Counted from the first letter of the stretch, positions 35,727 through 44,927 are shown. The stretch is DNA of 64,000 bases from RHLJ01 sp965212165 (GCA_965212165.1 OZ243096.1:2418001-2482000); one strand, 5' to 3'. The notes: a model not told the origin generated them from the sequence alone. Numbers and translations: made by a program.

Positions 35727-37787
35727 ATGTACTTGTTTCAAGGTCTATTTGCTGTTTTACGAATCATTGTTTGCTTTTACATACTCTTTGGTGTTTTAGC
35801 TCCATTATTTCTCCCATCTGTAAAAGCAAAAAAAGGTATTGAGCGCTTGATGTATTCTTGGGTAGGATTCGGTGGTTTAATTGTAGTTGATGTTTTTGTG
35901 CTAACAATACTTGGACTATATGATTTTATAAGTCTTTTTATCACATTAATCGTTTTACCATTTCTGGTATTTATTTTTAAAAAAAGAAAAGAAGGACTAA
36001 CAATAACTGAAATTCTACTATCAGTTGAAAACTCAATAATTGCTGTTCATGTACGAACTATTGAGAATACTCTTTCAGTTTGGGATCGTTTTAGAGATAA
36101 CTTTTTAAAAAAACCAACAATCGGTGTAAGAGATACGACACATCAAGTAATAGCCTTTTTAATAGCATCAATTGCCTCAATAATTAGAATTATACCTGCT
36201 ATTCAAAATCCTGCACCCTTTAGTAGAACGTGGTATTTTGAATTAAGTAATGTCAAAGCATTATCACTTCAAAGATACTTTGAAGTGATACCTGAACCTA
36301 AAGGTTTACATTCATTAGTACATGTATTTAGTACACTTACGCAAGTTACTCCAGAATTAATTTTACATATTTTAGGTTCATTAACTAGCTTCTTTTTAGC
36401 ATTAATTATCTATTGGGTTATAAATGTAATAACTGATTCAAAAAACAAAGTTGCAGCATTGGTTGGAATGGCAATTTATTCAATAACCCCAATGTACTTA
36501 TCACCAATCATTTTAGATTTTGAAGTTGAAGCGAATTCGATTTCTTTAGCTCTTTGTTTTGCAATTCCAACTTGTATTTTTTTTCTAAGAGAAATCCGAT
36601 TGAGTAAAGATTCAAAATGGTTTTTTATATCAATTGGTATTCTTGCAACCGCACTAGTAAACTTATTTGTATTCCTAGTTATTCTTATTCCAGTTTTGAT
36701 ACTTGGTATTTTCACACTGCCCATTTCACAATATGGAAAGAGTTTTTTTATAACATTATTTCGAGTAATTGCTTTATGTATTTTGGCTATATCGCCATAT
36801 TTGATTGCTTGTTTAATAAACGGAGTATCAATAGGAGATTTTATACAACAAGAACTATTTGATACTCTAGTATTTAGTTATTTCCCAAACTTAGTAACGT
36901 ATCTTGATATATTAAGTATGTATTATCTCGTTGGAGCAGGGGTATTACTAATTGTTAATCTTATTTTAGTAAAGGCGAATCAAGTAACTGATTTTAAAGA
37001 ATTAATATTCTTGATTCTTTTTGCTTTAATATCATTTATTTATACTCCATATTTTCCATATTCATATACATTAATTGATCCAGATCAATTAAACCTCTTC
37101 TATTCAGTGTGTATTTCTGTGTTTATTGGCATACTGTTCTTAAATATTTCTCGAATTTTTTCAATATTCAAAAAAAAATCTACTCGAACTTATAATATCT
37201 TAAATATTAGTTCTGCTACACTAGGTTTACTAACAATCTTAATACTACAAAAGGGAGTATTTGCAAATAGGGCTTTGCCAGAGACTTTACCTAATGGGTT
37301 TTTTGAAGCTTATTACAATATTGTAAATGAACGTATCCCGTATTCATATGCAACTGTAAGTCCTGAATTAGATAGGGAATTAGCTGAAAACCGACATTAT
37401 TTTATGAATTATGAGTTCTTCTTAGATAATTATGGGGTTATAGATTCTCTATATCAGCAATACTTATTAGTTCCAAAAAATCTAAGAGAGGAAAAAGATA
37501 TTCCTCCGGCTAGCATTTTTTTATTCTTAGAAAAGCCACCATATTCAGCAATACAACAAGGTATTTTATATGATTCTCAAAGTACGATGAATGATATGCA
37601 GCAGTGGGTACAAGTATTCCAAGGAATGGAAGGGAGGAATATCAATATTTATTATGAAGGTGAGGATGCTATTGTTTACGAAATTATAAATAGAGAAAAA
37701 GAATCTAGAATAACATCAGTGTTAAATAACATATTTCCTGAGGAAGAAGTTAACTTCGATATTTTGGAGAATGAAAGTAATAATTAA
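35727..37787 (+). CDS. Large polytopic membrane protein, GT-C-like, in the Pel-like operon
   Basis: The 686-residue protein has about twelve hydrophobic segments and a soluble C-terminal domain of about 180 residues, probably extracytoplasmic (ERIPYSYATVSPELDREL onward). An extracytoplasmic loop after the fifth segment (RTWYFELSNVKALSLQRYFEVIPEPKGLHSLVHVF) resembles the first loop of GT-C glycosyltransferases such as PMT or Stt3, but no acidic catalytic motif is convincing. It could be a lipid-linked sugar transferase modifying the polymer, or a polymerase-like export partner that stands in for PelE. An AAGGGAG ribosome site precedes the ATG. It overlaps the deacetylase-barrel gene by 17 bases. 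No named family is recognised. Confidence 0.75.
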   Translation: MYLFQGLFAVLRIIVCFYILFGVLAPLFLPSVKAKKGIERLMYSWVGFGGLIVVDVFVLTILGLYDFISLFITLIVLPFLVFIFKKRKEGLTITEILLSVENSIIAVHVRTIENTLSVWDRFRDNFLKKPTIGVRDTTHQVIAFLIASIASIIRIIPAIQNPAPFSRTWYFELSNVKALSLQRYFEVIPEPKGLHSLVHVFSTLTQVTPELILHILGSLTSFFLALIIYWVINVITDSKNKVAALVGMAIYSITPMYLSPIILDFEVEANSISLALCFAIPTCIFFLREIRLSKDSKWFFISIGILATALVNLFVFLVILIPVLILGIFTLPISQYGKSFFITLFRVIALCILAISPYLIACLINGVSIGDFIQQELFDTLVFSYFPNLVTYLDILSMYYLVGAGVLLIVNLILVKANQVTDFKELIFLILFALISFIYTPYFPYSYTLIDPDQLNLFYSVCISVFIGILFLNISRIFSIFKKKSTRTYNILNISSATLGLLTILILQKGVFANRALPETLPNGFFEAYYNIVNERIPYSYATVSPELDRELAENRHYFMNYEFFLDNYGVIDSLYQQYLLVPKNLREEKDIPPASIFLFLEKPPYSAIQQGILYDSQSTMNDMQQWVQVFQGMEGRNINIYYEGEDAIVYEIINREKESRITSVLNNIFPEEEVNFDILENESNN

Positions 37788-40700
37788 ATATCTTTTATTT
37801 ATTGGTTTTGTTGCACTTCAAATTAGCTGCGATTTCCGCTCAAATATTAGTTTTGATACTTCGAAACTTATTAAACAGGAACCTATTGTTTTAGTAGTTA
37901 AACATCGCCAAGATACATTAAGTACTGAATTAAGCGATCAAGTTAGTAAAGCACTTTCATACACAAAACTACCAGCAGAAACAATCGATCTGGGTCTAAT
38001 TTCAGGGGGTCTAGAAATCAAATCTTCAGTTAGAACAATTGTGGTTACTTCTTATTTGATTTCAACTTTAAACATTGCTGAAATTGAAATGTTAACAGCA
38101 TTTGTTGCAAGTGGCAATAATATCGTATTTTTAGGTGCTGTGACATATGATGAATTTGCTTTTTTACAAGGTATTCTCCCTTTTACTGACTATAAATTAA
38201 ATAAAGAAGCAAAAGGTGTTTATCTACACAAAAATGTATTTCCAAATGATGCTGGAAAAACATATTTAAATCGACTAGAATTGCCACATAATGGACTTGA
38301 TAGAGATCAGTTTACTAGTAAAGTCACTATAGCTGCTGGAGCTGGAAATGACCCAGATTATCCACTTTTAGTTATTAATAAAATTGGACTAGGAAATGTT
38401 CTTACTATAAACTCTGAACTTCTTTATGAAAAATTATACAGAGGATTAATATTTTCATCTATTTTGCATGGTTTAGATGGTATACCGTATAGCGTGGCTA
38501 ATGTATCAACTATATTTCTGGATGACTTTCCCGCACCTGTTTATAATGAAAAACTTGCTCCTATAGATGAAGAGTACAATTTAACACACTCAGACTTTAT
38601 TGTAGATGAGTGGTGGCCAGATATGAAAGCTTTTGCAGATACATTTAGTATATCATATTCAGCAATGACTGCTTTTAACTATAATGCAAATGTAATACCA
38701 CCTTTTGATTTTGATGAATGGTTGGCTGGTAAAACAATTATAGACAATGAAGAAGTTGATGCTAGTGTGTATATAGCTCGTAATATTTTAAAATCTCGAC
38801 ACGAACTGGCTTTTCATGGTTATAATCACTTTTCATTATGGTTAGAAGATTGGGATAATGTGAATTTTATGGCAAGTTCTGTTTACGCTGCAAGAAAGCG
38901 TTGGAGAATTGACAGATTGGGAGACTTACCAATTTCATACGTTCCACCAACAAATTACATTGATTCTGTTGGTATATCAGCAATAATGAAGGGGATGCCC
39001 TCTATTCGGTATATGTCTTCTTTATACTTGGGTGATATTGAATTGGGTACTGGTAGAGAATTTGGTTATGAACCATATTCACCTGATGATAGGCTATTTA
39101 ACTATCCTAGAATAACAAGTGGATTTAGTATGAATGAGAATTCATTATTCGAGCAACAAGGGATGCAAATGCTTACTGGGATATGGACACATTTTATTCA
39201 CCCAGATGATGTTTTTCAAGTAAATCAAAGAGACGAGGATCAATTTGAAAGTAGAAACCCATTAAAATTAGGCTGGAAATCTCACCCTGTGTATAGTTAT
39301 GGTTTATATAATGTTTTTAGAAACCGTGTACTTTATACAAATAAGAGATACCCAGCTATTAGGTATTTAACAGCATCAGATGGGGCTGCAATTACTGAAG
39401 ATTGGCAAAATAGTTTCGTAGTACATCGAGAAGATCAAAGATCTAGAACGTTGTTTCCAATTAGTAATCCAGGATATCAAAAAAAAGCTACAGTAGATAT
39501 TGAAAAGAATTATTGGTTTACATACGTAACAGAAAATAATGCTGAAGAATTTGAAGAGGCTCTAGCTAGTCAAAATATTGAGTTTGATAAATCAGAGGTA
39601 TGGGATGGAGGTTTATATCAATTTTATTCGGTAAATGATTCATTAACATTACCTAATTTCGATCCAAGATATAAGTACGATTCGCAATTTTTAAGTGCTC
39701 AACTTAACGATGTGCTAGCTAAAAGTACTCGATATCAAACTGAAATGACCGATGAATTTGGAAATTTAATAGGACTTCAACTTTTAGATGAAGCTGAATG
39801 GGTAGATACAAGACTCAATGATGCGATAAGAGCCTATCAAAGAAATCCTGATGATATTGAAGCTCAAGAAGAATTAATAAAACTTAGTATTGAATTTAGT
39901 GATATACAGAGAGCAATATTTATACTAGAACGTAAAATGTTATCGTCCGCTATTTGGGAGCAAAACGATATTGTTCGACTTTTCACATACTATGGTTGGG
40001 AAGGTGAAAGTAATCTAATTGCTGCAGAAAACTTCCTAGAACGACTTTGGCTTAGATATAGATCTAAAGAAGTTATTGATATAAAAAATTATGCAGTTAC
40101 AAGATTAGGACTTTATAGTCCAGAGTTTGTATTGAGGTGGATTCTGCGTGAAAAAGAATTATATCCAACGGATGAAAAAATAGCATTAGAATATGCACGA
40201 ATAATTGAAAATCAAGATAATTGGCCTATTCTCAAAAAAGAATTAATAAGGTTAATAAGTTTAAATCCCGATAGTGATTCACTATATGCTTATACACTTC
40301 AACGGTCATTTTATTTTGAACCTTCAGTGAATAGTATTTCATTGCTCGAAGAATTCCCTGTCTCAAAACATTCTCAATTAGACCTATTTGCAACCAATTT
40401 AGCATTGATTTATGCCTATGATTTAAATAACTACGCAAGAGCATTATACTGGGCGAATAGAGCAAACAATTTTGATCCACGTCAGAAACTAGACTGGTTA
40501 GCACAATTAAATTTATATACTGAATTCAAAAATACATCGAATAAACTTCTTAATGATAATCCTAATGATGACAGTTTAAGAGTTCAAGTTGGGACTCAAC
40601 TTTATTATGAAGGATTTACTGATGAAGGCAGAGAAGTATTGTATCCATTATTTCTAAAAAACTCTGAAGGGAAAACCACTGCCCATAATCTAATTAATAC

Positions 40701-41706
40701 CGAAATGCAGTTCTTCAGCTATGAAGAAAGGAAAGATTTATACATTAAATATCCTGCATTTTTTAATTTAAAAGAATATAGAAGGTTAAAAGACGAACAT
40801 CGATGGTTTGAAGGACCAAAATTAACTGCCTTTGGTGAATATAGAAATGATAATTTTGATAATAAATTTGCACGTTTTGGTCTATCTACACAATTTGGTA
40901 ACCGGAAAAGAAAAACACATACTATAAAAGTAGAAGATTTGTTTTTTGAAAGTCCTGGTACCGCAACATTAAGCAACTTTGCAGGAATTGGATATGAATA
41001 TAGTCATCGATATCGTAATCAATTAAGTGAATTCAAATTTGGAGGAGGAAGTTTTGTTGGGAATAGTAAGATTATTGGAGAACTATTTACTTCTATCTCA
41101 AAATCATCCACTTCCGCTTTTACTTCTGGTAAGCTCTCATTAGGTCCTGTATTAACTAACACCTCAGTAATTAATAACTACTATCAGTTTCAACTTGAAG
41201 GCTATAGAGAGGATATTTGGAAGGAAAATAAAATAGTTACAACATTATCAGCAGGAATTAGCTACTACACTAACTCTGTTTCGGAATACGAAGCAACAGG
41301 AAGGGTATATTACCAAATATTTGTAAATAAATTTAGAATAAGGCCAGTAGGGGCGTTAAGTATAGCAGATGCATCTAAAAGTTTTTTATCAGGTATACCG
41401 TATTTTACTCCTGATAATTATTTTGAACAAGGAATTGGTTTCGACTTAAGGTTCAGGGATCCTGACACTTTTGATTATTTAACTTTGATGGATTTTGAAT
41501 TAATGTTAAAGCACGAACTCAATGATGGATTTTTTGGAACTGGAAGAATTCAATTAGAAAAAAAGTTTAAACAGTATTGGGAATTTAAAATCGGGTCTGA
41601 AATCTCAACTAGTAAAGTATATAGTTCAAATAGATTGTTCTTTACATTATCATATTATTTTAAAAGAAAATTAAAACCTCTGAGAAGTAATGAAGGTTAT
41701 CAATAG
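37771..41706 (+). CDS. PelA-like deacetylase fused to PelB-like TPR and outer-membrane beta-barrel
   Basis: The 1311-residue protein has a signal peptide ending in ALQISC (Cys20, Asp21 at +2). Residues ~30-240 form a GATase-like domain, and residues ~245-620 form a CE4/DUF2194-like deacetylase. Candidate metal ligands are Asp251-Asp252 (IFLDDFPAP) and His349/His353 (FHGYNH), and a downstream WTHFIHPDD motif is at 472-480. Residues ~660-1060 are TPR-like helical repeats (ERKMLSSAIWEQND, NPDSDSLYAYTLQ, LIYAYDLNNYARALYWANRANNFDP). The last ~245 residues alternate as beta-barrel strands (LTAFGEYRNDN, TFSYYFKRK-like end). PelB supplies TPR plus barrel and PelA the deacetylase in known systems; here both are one chain. 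Membrane topology with a lipid anchor is uncertain. Confidence 0.85.
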   Translation: MKVIIKYLLFIGFVALQISCDFRSNISFDTSKLIKQEPIVLVVKHRQDTLSTELSDQVSKALSYTKLPAETIDLGLISGGLEIKSSVRTIVVTSYLISTLNIAEIEMLTAFVASGNNIVFLGAVTYDEFAFLQGILPFTDYKLNKEAKGVYLHKNVFPNDAGKTYLNRLELPHNGLDRDQFTSKVTIAAGAGNDPDYPLLVINKIGLGNVLTINSELLYEKLYRGLIFSSILHGLDGIPYSVANVSTIFLDDFPAPVYNEKLAPIDEEYNLTHSDFIVDEWWPDMKAFADTFSISYSAMTAFNYNANVIPPFDFDEWLAGKTIIDNEEVDASVYIARNILKSRHELAFHGYNHFSLWLEDWDNVNFMASSVYAARKRWRIDRLGDLPISYVPPTNYIDSVGISAIMKGMPSIRYMSSLYLGDIELGTGREFGYEPYSPDDRLFNYPRITSGFSMNENSLFEQQGMQMLTGIWTHFIHPDDVFQVNQRDEDQFESRNPLKLGWKSHPVYSYGLYNVFRNRVLYTNKRYPAIRYLTASDGAAITEDWQNSFVVHREDQRSRTLFPISNPGYQKKATVDIEKNYWFTYVTENNAEEFEEALASQNIEFDKSEVWDGGLYQFYSVNDSLTLPNFDPRYKYDSQFLSAQLNDVLAKSTRYQTEMTDEFGNLIGLQLLDEAEWVDTRLNDAIRAYQRNPDDIEAQEELIKLSIEFSDIQRAIFILERKMLSSAIWEQNDIVRLFTYYGWEGESNLIAAENFLERLWLRYRSKEVIDIKNYAVTRLGLYSPEFVLRWILREKELYPTDEKIALEYARIIENQDNWPILKKELIRLISLNPDSDSLYAYTLQRSFYFEPSVNSISLLEEFPVSKHSQLDLFATNLALIYAYDLNNYARALYWANRANNFDPRQKLDWLAQLNLYTEFKNTSNKLLNDNPNDDSLRVQVGTQLYYEGFTDEGREVLYPLFLKNSEGKTTAHNLINTEMQFFSYEERKDLYIKYPAFFNLKEYRRLKDEHRWFEGPKLTAFGEYRNDNFDNKFARFGLSTQFGNRKRKTHTIKVEDLFFESPGTATLSNFAGIGYEYSHRYRNQLSEFKFGGGSFVGNSKIIGELFTSISKSSTSAFTSGKLSLGPVLTNTSVINNYYQFQLEGYREDIWKENKIVTTLSAGISYYTNSVSEYEATGRVYYQIFVNKFRIRPVGALSIADASKSFLSGIPYFTPDNYFEQGIGFDLRFRDPDTFDYLTLMDFELMLKHELNDGFFGTGRIQLEKKFKQYWEFKIGSEISTSKVYSSNRLFFTLSYYFKRKLKPLRSNEGYQ

Positions 41707-41998
41707 ACATCTTGAATGGGTCGTTTTATTAACTGGTTTAGTCCTAATGGCCTTTTTAAATCCATATTCTACTAAAACATCTTGGTGCCTTATTGATTTG
41801 TTAGGCATTACTTATTGTCCAGGTACAGGATTAGGGCATTCAATAGCTTTTCTATTTAGAGGAGAAATTATTAAATCACTTGAAGCGAATCTTATTGGAC
41901 CAATAGCCGTAGTTGTTTTAAGTTTAAGAGTTATTAAAATCTGGAAGAACCTGATAAGCACAATTAACTCGGATATAATGGAGAATTATCATGCATAA
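41690..41998 (+). CDS. DUF2752 membrane protein
   Basis: The 102-residue protein has two to three membrane segments (residues ~9-22, 45-55 and 62-78) and the DUF2752 segment CLIDLLGITYCPGTGLGHSIAFLFRGEIIKSLEANLIGPIAV. The family usually reads CPxCGLTR; here it is CPGTGLGHS, so the second Cys and the Arg are changed. Function is unknown. Its start overlaps the deacetylase-barrel gene by 17 bases and its end overlaps the TM2 gene by eight, so it belongs to the same operon. A role in membrane assembly of the exporter is inference only. Confidence 0.82.
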   Translation: MKVINRHLEWVVLLTGLVLMAFLNPYSTKTSWCLIDLLGITYCPGTGLGHSIAFLFRGEIIKSLEANLIGPIAVVVLSLRVIKIWKNLISTINSDIMENYHA

Positions 41999-42332
41999 TG
42001 TTATGGATTTTGTACCTGAAGCTGAAGGAGATGAAGCTTTATATCTTGGGAAGTTATTTAGTGATATGCACGAAGATCAAGTTAAGAAGTTTACTAATGT
42101 ATATCGTGTTAGAAGAAAAGACCCTCAGACAATACTGATTTTGTGCCTGCTAGGATTTGTTTCATTAGCAGGTATTCATAGAATGGTATTAAATCAAGTA
42201 GGAATGGGTATTCTATATTTTTTAACTGGTGGACTATGTCTAATTGGAACTATTGTTGATTTAGTTAATCATAAAGATCTTACATTCCAATACAATAGGG
42301 GAGTTGCTAAAGAAATTAGGTCAATGTTATAA
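41991..42332 (+). CDS. TM2-domain membrane protein
   Basis: The 113-residue protein has a hydrophilic N-terminal 45 residues and a TM2-type domain: two membrane helices (residues ~47-65 and ~70-90) with the GIHRMVLNQVGMGILYFLTGGLCLIGTIVDLV pattern. This matches the TM2 motif G-x-HRFYLG..G..qLltlG..GiG..lD, although the helix residues differ. Such proteins are common next to membrane or secretion systems and have no settled function. It is the last gene of the Pel-like operon, converging on the DUF5777 gene with a 28-base gap and no obvious terminator. Confidence 0.82.
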   Translation: MHNVMDFVPEAEGDEALYLGKLFSDMHEDQVKKFTNVYRVRRKDPQTILILCLLGFVSLAGIHRMVLNQVGMGILYFLTGGLCLIGTIVDLVNHKDLTFQYNRGVAKEIRSML

Positions 42333-42360
42333 TACATTGGTATTTAGTGTCTTAACAACT

Positions 42361-43218
42361 TTAGTTTAGGCTAAATATTCTGTTTACATTAAAACCAAGT
42401 CTGAAATCGCCCGCAAAAAAGTCATTTTCATTTCTCGCAATTAAGTGTTGTTCGGTAAACCATTTACCAGACATTAAAAACATTTGAAAAACGTGACCAC
42501 CTGTTTCAATCTCGTATGCAATTGCTAAATGATTTTTAGTTCCATCAGTTCTAGAACCAAGTACCGGAAGGTATTCGAATGTTAATGATTTTCTTTCATC
42601 TAGCATTATTCTTCCCCCTAATCCCAAAGCAAAATGTGTGTTTTCAGGTGTAATTGTTGTTCTTTTTACAACAGTATTAAAGTGTGATATCATTGGAGCA
42701 ATTTGAAGAGTAAACTTTTCATTAAACTTTCTTGCTACCATTATTGATCCGAAATAGTTAAGCCGTTCATTAAATTCGAAATCAAAGGCTCTTTCTTTTT
42801 GTGTATTAATACCTAAATCACCTTTTATCGCAACTTCAACAGGTATTTTATCGGATTTTAGCTGTCTTAAAACGGTATACTTAAATCTAAGGTCTACGTT
42901 ATCTTCAACACTTGTTCGCCCAATACCAACTGATAACTTATCAGATATACCATAATCAATCCCTAAACGTACAGCTGCACCTTGATCAAGGCCATAGAAG
43001 TCCTCGATACCACTACTCACCAGGCCAAAATTATGCATGATTAGACTATTCAAGTTATTTTTTTCAAGATTAGTTACTGTACTCATCCCAGCAACAGAAC
43101 CAATAAGAAAAAGTTCATCAACAGGGCCATCAGGAACAGCTCTAGTTCTAGTCATTTGAGCATTAGTTACTGAAATGGTGAAGATACTTAATAATAAAAA
43201 TGACACTATTATTCGCAT
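42361..43218 (-). CDS. DUF5777 family outer-membrane beta-barrel protein
   Basis: The 285-residue protein has a signal peptide (FLLLSIFTISVTNAQ) and alternates predicted strands throughout: RLGIDYGISDKLSVGIGRTS, EVAIKGDLGINTQ, FALGLGGRIML and LAIAYEIETGG. It matches the DUF5777 family, which is described next to YceI and small c-type cytochromes in Bacteroidota genomes. It is the third gene of a three-gene unit with two-base gaps (cytochrome, YceI, DUF5777). Its role in that set is unknown; a barrel anchoring the complex is plausible. Confidence 0.8.
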   Translation of the reverse strand: MRIIVSFLLLSIFTISVTNAQMTRTRAVPDGPVDELFLIGSVAGMSTVTNLEKNNLNSLIMHNFGLVSSGIEDFYGLDQGAAVRLGIDYGISDKLSVGIGRTSVEDNVDLRFKYTVLRQLKSDKIPVEVAIKGDLGINTQKERAFDFEFNERLNYFGSIMVARKFNEKFTLQIAPMISHFNTVVKRTTITPENTHFALGLGGRIMLDERKSLTFEYLPVLGSRTDGTKNHLAIAYEIETGGHVFQMFLMSGKWFTEQHLIARNENDFFAGDFRLGFNVNRIFSLN

Positions 43219-43220
43219 TA

Positions 43221-43769
43221 CTAGTTACCCTCAACTTTAACTTCAGTAAGAAGTGCATTTATTTCGATTTTTTGCTCTTGATCCACTTTAATAAAAAGTA
43301 ATTTTGGAGGTACAATATTATAATCCTCAAGAAGAAGTGTCCAAGATGCATTTAATTGTAAGCCCCCAGCAGTATTTGTTAGTGTACCATTAACTTCTAT
43401 TTCTTTTTCATATCCATGAATCTTAAATAACCCTTCTACAGTAACCATTTGAGATGATGTGGAACTCATGTCAAAGTCTGAAGTTAGATTTCCAAAAAAC
43501 TCTGCAAATGGATACTTCTTAGTTTCTAAAGTAAGGAGCATATCTTTATCTCTTTTTGCATTTCCTGTATCTAGAGTTTCTAAATCGATGTAAAAATCAA
43601 TCGTATTCTCATTTAAATCAATTTGACCAACTAGATTTTTCGAAGTACCAGAGAAGTCATGTAAAGGAACACTAGATGTAAATTTTGTAGACCCAGTTTC
43701 AGTGTAAAATGTCTGAGCATCAACACTTATGAAAGGGGTGAGTAAAATTAGTATTAATAGTAATTTCAT
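43221..43769 (-). CDS. YceI family periplasmic protein
   Basis: The 182-residue protein has a signal peptide (LLLILILLTPFISVDAQ) and the YceI lipocalin-like fold: FTSSVPLHDFSGTSKNLVGQIDLNENTIDFYIDLETLDTGNAKRDKDM (residues ~30-80) and FKIHGYEKEIEVNGTLT. YceI proteins bind isoprenoid or similar lipids in a beta-barrel pocket, and many are linked to respiratory or stress functions. It is the middle gene between the cytochrome and DUF5777 genes with two-base gaps, which supports joint function in the periplasm. Confidence 0.9.
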   Translation of the reverse strand: MKLLLILILLTPFISVDAQTFYTETGSTKFTSSVPLHDFSGTSKNLVGQIDLNENTIDFYIDLETLDTGNAKRDKDMLLTLETKKYPFAEFFGNLTSDFDMSSTSSQMVTVEGLFKIHGYEKEIEVNGTLTNTAGGLQLNASWTLLLEDYNIVPPKLLFIKVDQEQKIEINALLTEVKVEGN

Positions 43770-43771
43770 GG

Positions 43772-44161
43772 TTAGTTATCCTTTGCGCCTTGGTTAATCC
43801 AGGCTCTAATAGTTGCAATTTCGTCATTAGATAAAAACCCATTTTGAGGCATTGTTTCACCAAATTCTGGGTTAGGTCCTAGTTTTTCAATTAATCCACT
43901 AGCATCTGCATCCCCAGCGATTATTAAACTAGCTCCATAATTATTGCTATTACCAGATGTAGTCCTAGCATAATCTTCAAAACTTATTCCACCAATGGCA
44001 CCATGACATGAAGTACACTGAGCATTAAATATTGGTTGAACATCATTTGCATAACTTACATCTATTGGTTCATCGGAAGGTTCACTCAAATCCTCTACAT
44101 TATTTATACAATTTGATGAGTAGAGAAAGAGGATTAATAAAAATGGTAATATTTTTTTCAT
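43772..44161 (-). CDS. Small c-type cytochrome domain protein
   Basis: The 129-residue protein has a signal or lipoprotein-like N-terminus (LPFLLILFLYSSNC, Cys18) and a single haem-binding motif CTSCHG near residues 49-54 within YANDVQPIFNAQCTSCHGAIGG. The C-terminal MPQNGFLSNDEIATIRAWINQGAKDN has the usual axial Met (GETMPQNG) and final helix of this cytochrome family. It presumably transfers electrons in the periplasm. First gene of the cytochrome-YceI-DUF5777 operon; no terminal oxidase or donor is nearby. Confidence 0.88.
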   Translation of the reverse strand: MKKILPFLLILFLYSSNCINNVEDLSEPSDEPIDVSYANDVQPIFNAQCTSCHGAIGGISFEDYARTTSGNSNNYGASLIIAGDADASGLIEKLGPNPEFGETMPQNGFLSNDEIATIRAWINQGAKDN

Positions 44162-44295
44162 GTGTAATATTGACGAAACAATAGGTTAATTATTATTTAT
44201 CGAATGAAATTTATCTGTTATTAATTATGAAGTATGGAATAATTAATAGAATTTAAGCTATTGTAACTATTCAATATGTAAACAACAAAAATAAG

Positions 44296-44835
44296 ATGAT
44301 TGAAAGAGAAATAAGTATTCAGCTACTAAATAAATATGTTGAAGGTGAAAGTTTAAACCAACATTGTCATATGGTTGCAAAGGCGATGGAAGCATACGCT
44401 ATATATTTAGGTAAAGAAACTGAAGAAATAGAAAAATGGTGGACTGCTGGATTATTACATGATTTAGATTGGGAGAAATACCCTGATGAACATCCAAAAG
44501 AAGCCACTAAAAATATTCTTCCTAAACTTGGGTATTCACTTGATATTATATCGGCTATAGAAGCTCATGCACCCGAAAGGACAGGGAAACAACCAGAAAA
44601 TGAGATAGAAAGATACCTTTTTGCTTGTGATGAACTTTCAGGTTTTATCAACGCAGTTTCATTAATGCGACCAACTAGATTTGAAGGAATGAAAGTGAAA
44701 TCAGTGACTAAAAAGTTAAAAACGTTAAACTTTGCAGCAAATGTTCCTCGAGAAGATATAAGTAAAGGGGCTGAATTAATTAATACACCATTAAATCAAC
44801 ATATTCAGTTTTTGATAAATGTATTCGGAAAATAG
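44296..44835 (+). CDS. HD-domain hydrolase
   Basis: The 179-residue protein is a compact HD-domain hydrolase. The metal-binding His is HCHMVAKAMEAYA near residue 23, the HD pair is LLHDLDWEKYPDEHP near residues 57-71, and a further His/Asp site is IEAHAP...FACDELSGF. The family includes phosphohydrolases acting on nucleotides or related phosphoesters; the substrate is unknown. It is a single gene with AT-rich upstream sequence and a candidate terminator hairpin at 44908-44927. Confidence 0.85.
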   Translation: MIEREISIQLLNKYVEGESLNQHCHMVAKAMEAYAIYLGKETEEIEKWWTAGLLHDLDWEKYPDEHPKEATKNILPKLGYSLDIISAIEAHAPERTGKQPENEIERYLFACDELSGFINAVSLMRPTRFEGMKVKSVTKKLKTLNFAANVPREDISKGAELINTPLNQHIQFLINVFGK

Positions 44836-44907
44836 ATCATTTATTATAAGTTCAATGTGTTTTTACTTAGTTAATAATTTCATGAACTGTATTTTTAAAC
44901 GATAAAT

Positions 44908-44927
44908 ATTCTAAAATATCTTAGAAT
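44908..44927. terminator. Possible terminator hairpin after the HD gene
   Basis: ATTCTAA (44908-44914) pairs with TTAGAAT (44921-44927) over a six-base loop and is followed by CAGAGTTTTT. The stem is AT-rich and short, so this is a weak candidate. The 200-base gap also holds TTTCATGAAC at 44878-44887 and otherwise nothing I can name. Confidence 0.3.

Noticed and set aside
44220..44247. Inverted repeat ATTAATTAT/ATAATTAAT upstream of the HD gene
   Set aside because: All A and T in a very AT-rich gap, so it is likely by chance.
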